A stretch of 19,676 nucleotides of DNA, from the NCBI GenBank assembly GCA_038120765.1, contig JAYOMI010000066.1, positions 1 to 19,676 on the forward strand. Direction: 5' to 3'. Position 1 is the first letter of the stretch. Each line of letters opens with the position of its first letter. The notes under the pieces were generated by a model. It was given only the letters and a program-made list of their open reading frames with translations. It was not told where the DNA came from and searched no databases. Source of the DNA: CAXBCP01 sp038120765 (GTDB lineage Bacteria > Pseudomonadota > Alphaproteobacteria > MPNO01 > UBA830). The translations under genes and the position numbers were made by a program. Below are positions 15,844 to 19,676 of this stretch, one piece after another.

Positions 15844-16323
15844 ATGAAAGGCGACAAGGACGACATAAAGTATCTCAACGTTGTCCTTAAAAACGAACTG
15901 ACGGCGATCAATCAGTAATTTCTGCATGCCCGGATGTTCAAGGACTGGGGTTTCGAGAAGCTGAACGAGATCGAATACAAGGAATCGATCGAGGAGATGC
16001 AGCATGCCGACAAGCTGATCAACCGGATCCTGTTCCTGGAGGGCCTGCCCAACCTGCAGGAACTCGGCAAGCTGCTGATCGGCGAGAACGTCAAGGAAGC
16101 CTTCGATGGCGACCTGAAGCTGGAATATGACGGGCGCAAAGACCTGATCGCGGCAATCGCCCATTGCGAGGACGTGAAGGATTACGTGTCGCGCGAACTG
16201 TTCGAGGAAATCCTCGAAAACGAGGAAGAGCATATCGACTGGCTCGAAACCCAGCTATCGCTGATCGGCAGCGTGGGCCTCGAAAACTATCTGCAGTCTC
16301 ATATGGAACCGGGCGAGGACTGA
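15844..16323 (+). pseudogene. bfr: Bacterioferritin with a TAA nonsense codon at Tyr25
   Basis: The frame from ATG 15844 to the stop at 16321-16323 matches a full 159-position bacterioferritin, an iron-storage shell protein with ferroxidase centres and heme. Codon 25, in the motif AINQ-(Y)-FLHARMF, is TAA (15916-15918) where the family has Tyr. All other key residues are in their usual positions: ferroxidase ligands E18, E51, H54, E94, E127 and H130, and the heme ligand M52. Apart from this one codon the gene is undamaged. Restart at the ATG at 15934 would lose helix A residues including E18. It is either a very recent pseudogene or a single-base sequencing error (TAT or TAC to TAA). The convergent bfd partner is intact. 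Confidence 0.85.
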
Positions 16324-16356
16324 GCCGCCCGGCCCCGGGGCCCGTCAGCGGCCGGC

Positions 16357-16396
16357 GATATTCAGTCCGGGATATTCAGTCCACGATTTTCAGTCC
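16357..16396. repeat. Three tandem copies of a 14-base unit between bfr and bfd
   Basis: GATATTCAGTCC occurs at 16357-16368 and 16371-16382, and GATTTTCAGTCC at 16385-16396. The period is exactly 14 bases, with two variable bases between copies. The array sits in the 83-base convergent gap between the bfr and bfd stops, flanked by GGCC-rich sequence. It does not form an obvious U-tailed terminator. Confidence 0.75.
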
Positions 16397-16406
16397 GGCC
16401 CGAAAA

Positions 16407-16613
16407 TCAGGCGGAAGCCTGGTCTCTCCGGTCGGCCGGATTCAGGATCTTGCCGCGAAATTCGTCGAGCGCTTCCTGGACGTATTCGACGCAACTCTCG
16501 CAATTCGTCTCGACATCCAGCGCTGTATAAACCTGCGCCGCGTTCTCCACGCCGGTGCGCGCGAGCGCTTCTATCTCGGAACTCTTGATTGCGTTGCAGA
16601 CACAAACGTACAT
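16407..16613 (-). CDS. bfd: Bacterioferritin-associated ferredoxin (Bfd)
   Basis: Bfd is a small [2Fe-2S] protein that docks on bacterioferritin and reduces its iron core so that stored iron can be released. The 68-residue product has the four cluster cysteines in the family pattern: MYVCVCNAI (C4, C6) and NCESCV (C38, C41). Its C-terminal tail is slightly longer than in E. coli Bfd. The start is the ATG at 16611-16613. It faces bfr tail to tail. Upstream, a short imperfect dyad TGCGAATGACTTGCA (16638-16652) could be an iron-regulator site, but this is only a guess. Retention of an intact bfd suggests the bacterioferritin system is in use, or has only just been lost. Confidence 0.92.
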   Translation of the reverse strand: MYVCVCNAIKSSEIEALARTGVENAAQVYTALDVETNCESCVEYVQEALDEFRGKILNPADRRDQASA

Positions 16614-16815
16614 CGGACCCTGCCTGACCTTCTAAGCTGCGAATGACTTGCAATTACAATATAGGCCGCGCCGAATTGGACGATAACCGGATTCACACTT
16701 TTTTTTTCATCGACGCGGGCTTTTTTCAAGCCTGCAAGGCCGCCCGGCGAAATCGCCGAAACCGATCAAATGACGAGTTGCGACGGGGGGCTGCCAGCCT
16801 TATGTTCCGCGCGCC

Positions 16816-18618
16816 ATGACAGAACATTCGCACATCCGCAATTTCGCGATTATCGCGCATATCGACCACGGGAAATCCACGCTCGCCGATCGCCTGATTC
16901 AGGAATGCGGCGGCGTCGAGAGCCGCGATCTGAAAGAGCAGATGCTCGATACCATGGATATCGAGCGCGAGCGCGGCATCACGATCAAGGCGCAGACCGT
17001 GCGTCTGATGTATACCGCCGCCGACGGCGAGACCTATCAGCTGAACCTGATGGACACGCCCGGCCATGTCGATTTTACCTACGAGGTTTCCCGCTCGCTC
17101 GCCGCCTGTGAAGGCTCGCTGCTGATCGTCGATTCGTCGCAAGGAGTCGAGGCGCAGACGCTGGCGAATACCTATCTCGCGCTCGACGCCAATCACGAGA
17201 TCATTCCGGTGCTGAACAAGATCGATCTGCCGGCGGCGGAGCCTGAAAAGGTGCGCCAGGAGATCGAGGACGTGATCGGGCTCGATGCGTCCGATGCGAT
17301 CTCGGTGTCCGCGAAGACCGGCGTCGGCATCCGGGAAGTACTCGAAGCGCTGGTCACGCGCCTGCCGCCGCCGACCGGCGAGCGGAATGCGCCGCTGAAG
17401 GCTTTGCTGGTGGATTCCTGGTACGATTCCTATCTCGGCGTGATCGTGCTGGTCCGCGTCTATGACGGCGTTCTGAAAAAAGGCATGAAGATCCGCATGA
17501 TGGGCACGGGCTCGACCCATTCGGTCGACGTCACCGGTGTCTTCACGCCGAAGCGCAAGGATGTGCCGGAGCTCGGCCCGGGCGAGGTCGGATTCTTCAC
17601 CGCCTCGATCAAGGCCGTGGCGGATGCGCAGGTAGGCGACACCATCACCGAGGAACGCAATCTCGCCGCCGCCCCGCTGCCGGGTTTCAAGCCCAGCGTG
17701 CCGGTGGTGTTCTGCGGCCTGTTCCCGATCGATGCGGCGGATTACGAAGACCTGCGCGACAGCATGGGCAAGTTGCGGCTGAATGACGGCAGCTTCCACT
17801 ACGAGCCCGAAAACTCGGCAGCGCTCGGCTTCGGTTTCCGCTGCGGCTTTCTCGGCCTGCTGCACCTCGAAATCGTCCAGGAACGCCTCAGCCGCGAATT
17901 CGACCTCGACCTGATCACGACGGCGCCGTCGGTGGTCTACCGGATTCATCTGAACGACGGAAAAGTGCTGGAAATGCACAATCCCGCCGACATGCCCGAC
18001 GTCGTGCGCATCGCCTATATCGAGGAGCCGTGGATCGAGGCGACGATCCTGGTGCCGGACGACCATCTCGGCGCGATCCTGAAACTGTGCGAGGAACGCC
18101 GCGGCATCCAGCAGAACCTGACCTATGCGGGCGGCCGCGCCATGCTGGTCTACAAGCTGCCGCTGAACGAGGTAGTGTTCGATTTCTACGACCGGCTGAA
18201 ATCGGTAAGCCGCGGCTATGCCAGCTTCGATTACCAGCTCACCGGCTACGAAGAGGGCGATCTGGTCAAGCTCGGCATTCTCGTCAATGCCGAGCCGGTT
18301 GACGCGCTGTCGATGATTGTGCACCGCAGCCAGGCTGAATTCCGCGGCCGTGCAATCTGTTCGCGGCTCAAGGATCTAATCCCGCGCCAGCGGTTCATGA
18401 TTCCGTTGCAGGCGGCGATCGGTGGCAAGATCATCGCGCGCGAAACCATTTCCGCGATGCGCAAGGACGTGACCGCGAAGTGCTATGGCGGCGATATCAG
18501 CCGCAAGCGCAAGCTGCTCGACAAGCAGAAGGAAGGCAAAAAGCGGATGCGCCAGTTCGGCTCCGTCGAGATTCCGCAATCCGCCTTTATCGAAGCCCTG
18601 AAAATCGGCGACGAATAG
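16816..18618 (+). CDS. lepA: Elongation factor 4 (LepA), ribosome back-translocase GTPase
   Basis: LepA is a translational GTPase that acts on stalled or mis-translocated ribosomes and in 30S biogenesis. The 600-residue protein has the five GTPase motifs: AHIDHGKST at 14-22, RGITI with T56, DTPGH at 80-84, NKID at 134-137 and SAK at 165-167. EF-G-like domains II, III and V follow, and then the LepA-specific C-terminal domain with AKCYGGDISRKRKLLDKQKEGKKRMRQ, rich in Lys and Arg for tRNA contact. Length is standard. The ATG at 16816 aligns with known starts; no strong Shine-Dalgarno is visible. It is divergent from bfd, with about 200 bases between them in which I could not settle on a promoter. 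Confidence 0.97.
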   Translation: MTEHSHIRNFAIIAHIDHGKSTLADRLIQECGGVESRDLKEQMLDTMDIERERGITIKAQTVRLMYTAADGETYQLNLMDTPGHVDFTYEVSRSLAACEGSLLIVDSSQGVEAQTLANTYLALDANHEIIPVLNKIDLPAAEPEKVRQEIEDVIGLDASDAISVSAKTGVGIREVLEALVTRLPPPTGERNAPLKALLVDSWYDSYLGVIVLVRVYDGVLKKGMKIRMMGTGSTHSVDVTGVFTPKRKDVPELGPGEVGFFTASIKAVADAQVGDTITEERNLAAAPLPGFKPSVPVVFCGLFPIDAADYEDLRDSMGKLRLNDGSFHYEPENSAALGFGFRCGFLGLLHLEIVQERLSREFDLDLITTAPSVVYRIHLNDGKVLEMHNPADMPDVVRIAYIEEPWIEATILVPDDHLGAILKLCEERRGIQQNLTYAGGRAMLVYKLPLNEVVFDFYDRLKSVSRGYASFDYQLTGYEEGDLVKLGILVNAEPVDALSMIVHRSQAEFRGRAICSRLKDLIPRQRFMIPLQAAIGGKIIARETISAMRKDVTAKCYGGDISRKRKLLDKQKEGKKRMRQFGSVEIPQSAFIEALKIGDE

Positions 18619-18620
18619 GC

Positions 18621-18633
18621 GGCGCCTAGCGCC
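18621..18633. terminator. Small GC hairpin at the lepA convergent junction (possible terminator)
   Basis: GGCGC and GCGCC pair around a CTA loop, immediately after the lepA stop and over the stop codon of the convergent membrane-protein gene. There is no U-run on either strand, so terminator activity is uncertain. Confidence 0.3.
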
Positions 18634-18949
18634 GAAGCCCCGTCGGACGGCCGCGGTCGCGGCAGGCCCATGTCAGCGCGACGCCCGGCAGCCCGAAGAC
18701 CAGCCAGGCGGGGGCGGACAGGATATTCTGGATGATCCCTTCCCACAGCCACGCCCAGACATAGCGCTGGATAACGGCCTGGGAAATATTCAGCGACGCC
18801 GTGCCCATCGCCTGGTCGAGGCGGAACCACAACTCGCCGAGGGCGATCAGTCGATACCCTTCGCCTTCCAGCGCGTTCAGCGCCTCATGGCCGACCAGCA
18901 CGAGGGCAAGGGCAAGCAGCACCCAGCCGATTATGCGTCCGGTTTTCAT
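18626..18949 (-). CDS. Small membrane protein with two predicted membrane segments, unknown function
   Basis: The 107-residue protein has a hydrophobic segment at about 6-22 (IIGWVLLALALVLVG) and a second at about 76-96 (ILSAPAWLVFGLPGVALTW), with a polar, helical loop between and a basic Arg-rich tail. This suggests an inner-membrane protein with both ends on one side. I do not recognise a named family; similar small proteins occur beside core genes in alphaproteobacteria. The ATG at 18947-18949 is preferred, with GGA 9 bases upstream. An in-frame TTG five codons earlier is possible but less likely. It converges on lepA with 7 bases between stops. High GC and codon use match the core genes. 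Confidence 0.7.
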   Translation of the reverse strand: MKTGRIIGWVLLALALVLVGHEALNALEGEGYRLIALGELWFRLDQAMGTASLNISQAVIQRYVWAWLWEGIIQNILSAPAWLVFGLPGVALTWACRDRGRPTGLRR

Positions 18950-19021
18950 AACGTAAATTTCCAACCCGTTTGGCGCAGCCTAACATAGCGCGGAAACGTC
19001 TGGAAACCGCCCGTTTCGCAC

Positions 19022-19050
19022 TTGCATCGACGGGGTCACTTCGTCATTAT
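19022..19050 (+). promoter_or_regulatory. Predicted sigma-70 promoter of tRNA-Ser
   Basis: TTGCAT at 19022-19027 and CATTAT at 19045-19050 have a 17-base spacer. The -10 box ends 10 bases before the mature tRNA 5' end, the expected short-leader layout for a single tRNA gene. Confidence 0.6.
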
Positions 19051-19060
19051 CCGCCGCCGT

Positions 19061-19151
19061 GGACGGGTGGCCGAGTGGCTGAAGGCGCACGCTTGGAAAG
19101 CGTGTATGCGGTAACCCCGTATCGTGGGTTCGAATCCCACCCCGTCCGCCA
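19061..19151 (+). tRNA. tRNA-Ser (anticodon GGA)
   Basis: The acceptor stem GGACGGG (19061-19067) pairs perfectly with CCCGTCC (19141-19147), followed by discriminator G and an encoded CCA (19149-19151). The anticodon loop TTGGAAA, closed by CACGC/GCGTG, puts GGA at 19095-19097, reading UCC and UCU serine codons. A long variable arm (TATGCGG...CCGTA region), typical of class II serine tRNAs, and a T-arm with GGTTCGAATCC complete the fold. The run ATTTTTATAA directly after the gene can serve as terminator. The DNA past this point is AT-rich, so the gene may be an integration site. Confidence 0.97.
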
Positions 19152-19215
19152 TTTTTATAATAAAAACAATCGTTTATATGATAACCGACATCATTACCTA
19201 CACTTATAACTACAT

Positions 19216-19464
19216 CTAATTTCTCATAATGTTCCGATGAGCGTGGGCTTGGTTCTTTTGGTCGGCGCCCAATTGCTCGCGAAGATCGCCATATTTTGCC
19301 CACAAACTATTCGAGTATATGGCGCTCGCTGAGAGATCTGTCCCAATGGAGGTGATGATCCCAGCGCCAGGAACGAAATTTATTAATCGGATTGCGAGTA
19401 AGGCCCTGTCTACGCTTCTTTTTAAAATGCCGTATGCTTCAGGGTCGCTGAGGGTGCGGGCCAC
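19216..19464 (-). CDS. Hypothetical 82-residue protein in the AT-rich right flank
   Basis: A minus-strand frame from GTG (19462-19464) to TAG (19216-19218) encodes a protein with a charged N-terminal helix (DPEAYGILKRSVDRAL), a moderately hydrophobic middle (LINFVPGAGIITSIGTDLSASAI) and a polar C-terminus. No known motif was recognised. It lies 38 bases downstream of the partial gene at the window edge, on the same strand, so the two may form an operon. A perfect 7-bp inverted repeat (19477-19493) sits just ahead of the start. Lower GC than the core genes, and a position next to a tRNA 3' end, suggest acquired DNA. The ribosome site is weak, so the start is uncertain. Confidence 0.45.
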   Translation of the reverse strand: MARTLSDPEAYGILKRSVDRALLAIRLINFVPGAGIITSIGTDLSASAIYSNSLWAKYGDLREQLGADQKNQAHAHRNIMRN

Positions 19465-19476
19465 CTTACTGAAATT

Positions 19477-19493
19477 AAACCTATTTTAGGTTT
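19477..19493. repeat. Short perfect inverted repeat between two minus-strand genes
   Basis: AAACCTA and TAGGTTT flank a TTT centre. On the minus strand it lies 12 bases before the GTG start at 19464 and just after the stop of the preceding gene. It could be an operator, a weak terminator or a translational hairpin; nothing in the sequence decides between these. Confidence 0.4.
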
Positions 19494-19502
19494 GAAAACT
19501 GT

Positions 19503-19676
19503 TTAGTCAGCGTCTTTCGTTTCCATTGCAGGTCTGAGAACTTCGTCCAGGAAATTGATATCAACTTCCCATTTTTTTATAGCCTGCGCTGAAGGGTGCA
19601 ACCGACCCTTCTGATTTCCAAGCGCGACATTCAAAGTATTCCTGATCTTGATTAATCTCTCGATCGTATTTAGTTC
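19503..19676 (-). CDS. C-terminal part of an unrecognised protein (5' end outside window)
   Basis: A minus-strand frame is open from the window edge to TAA at 19503-19505, giving 57 residues. It is polar and mixed-charge, containing ERLIKIRNTLNVALGNQKG and HPSAQAIKKWEVDINFLDEV. It looks like the helical end of a soluble protein. No family is recognised. The AT-rich composition matches the neighbouring 82-residue gene and differs from the core block to the left of the tRNA. Confidence 0.45.
   Translation of the reverse strand, partial: ELNTIERLIKIRNTLNVALGNQKGRLHPSAQAIKKWEVDINFLDEVLRPAMETKDAD

Noticed and set aside
16726..18324. Long minus-strand open frame opposite lepA
   Set aside because: It is a His/Asp/Arg-rich shadow of lepA, whose plus-strand GTPase motifs are unambiguous.
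1..19676. CRISPR array, toxin-antitoxin pair, transposase or defence system
   Set aside because: No repeat-spacer pattern, no IS ends or transposase motifs, and no recognisable defence or toxin genes were found on either strand.

Overview
The window looks like part of a GC-rich alphaproteobacterial chromosome, probably from a Rhodospirillales-like lineage. This is inferred from the gene order, the alphaproteobacterial-type AddB, the AmgK/MurU pair next to addBA, and a palindromic intergenic repeat of the kind common in this class. It is a draft sequence: a run of ten N sits at 10535-10544 inside addA.

Left part (1 to about 1810). This block has visibly lower GC and does not match the rest. 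It holds the end of an Ala/Glu/Lys-rich coiled-coil protein, a small secreted four-cysteine protein of unknown function on the minus strand, a signal-peptide plus SH3-like gene broken by two in-frame stops, and the end of a Sel1-repeat gene. The Sel1 fragment meets the last 49 codons of a histidine kinase across a shared 9-base stretch (1808-1816). This is either a recombination breakpoint or an assembly chimera.

Core part (about 1810 to 19151). A tightly packed plus-strand operon, tsaE-amgK-murU-addB-addA, covers tRNA t6A modification, peptidoglycan sugar recycling and double-strand-break repair. Next come trxA, with its own promoter overlapping the addA stop and a strong terminator, then a palindromic repeat. 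A translation operon, rpmI-rplT-pheS-pheT, follows, with two hairpins between rplT and pheS. Then come a bacterioferritin gene with one nonsense codon at Tyr25, a convergent bacterioferritin-associated ferredoxin, lepA, a small membrane protein on the opposite strand, and a tRNA-Ser(GGA) gene with its own promoter.

Right edge (19152 to the end). Just past the tRNA-Ser 3' end the sequence becomes AT-rich and carries two unrecognised minus-strand genes, the second cut by the window edge. This fits a genomic island or prophage integrated at the tRNA, but no integrase or second att copy is visible here.

I did not find a convincing new multi-gene system. The most useful leads are the two edges of the core block, the bfr nonsense codon, the SH3 pseudogene, the pheS leader hairpins, and the 14-base tandem repeat between bfr and bfd.
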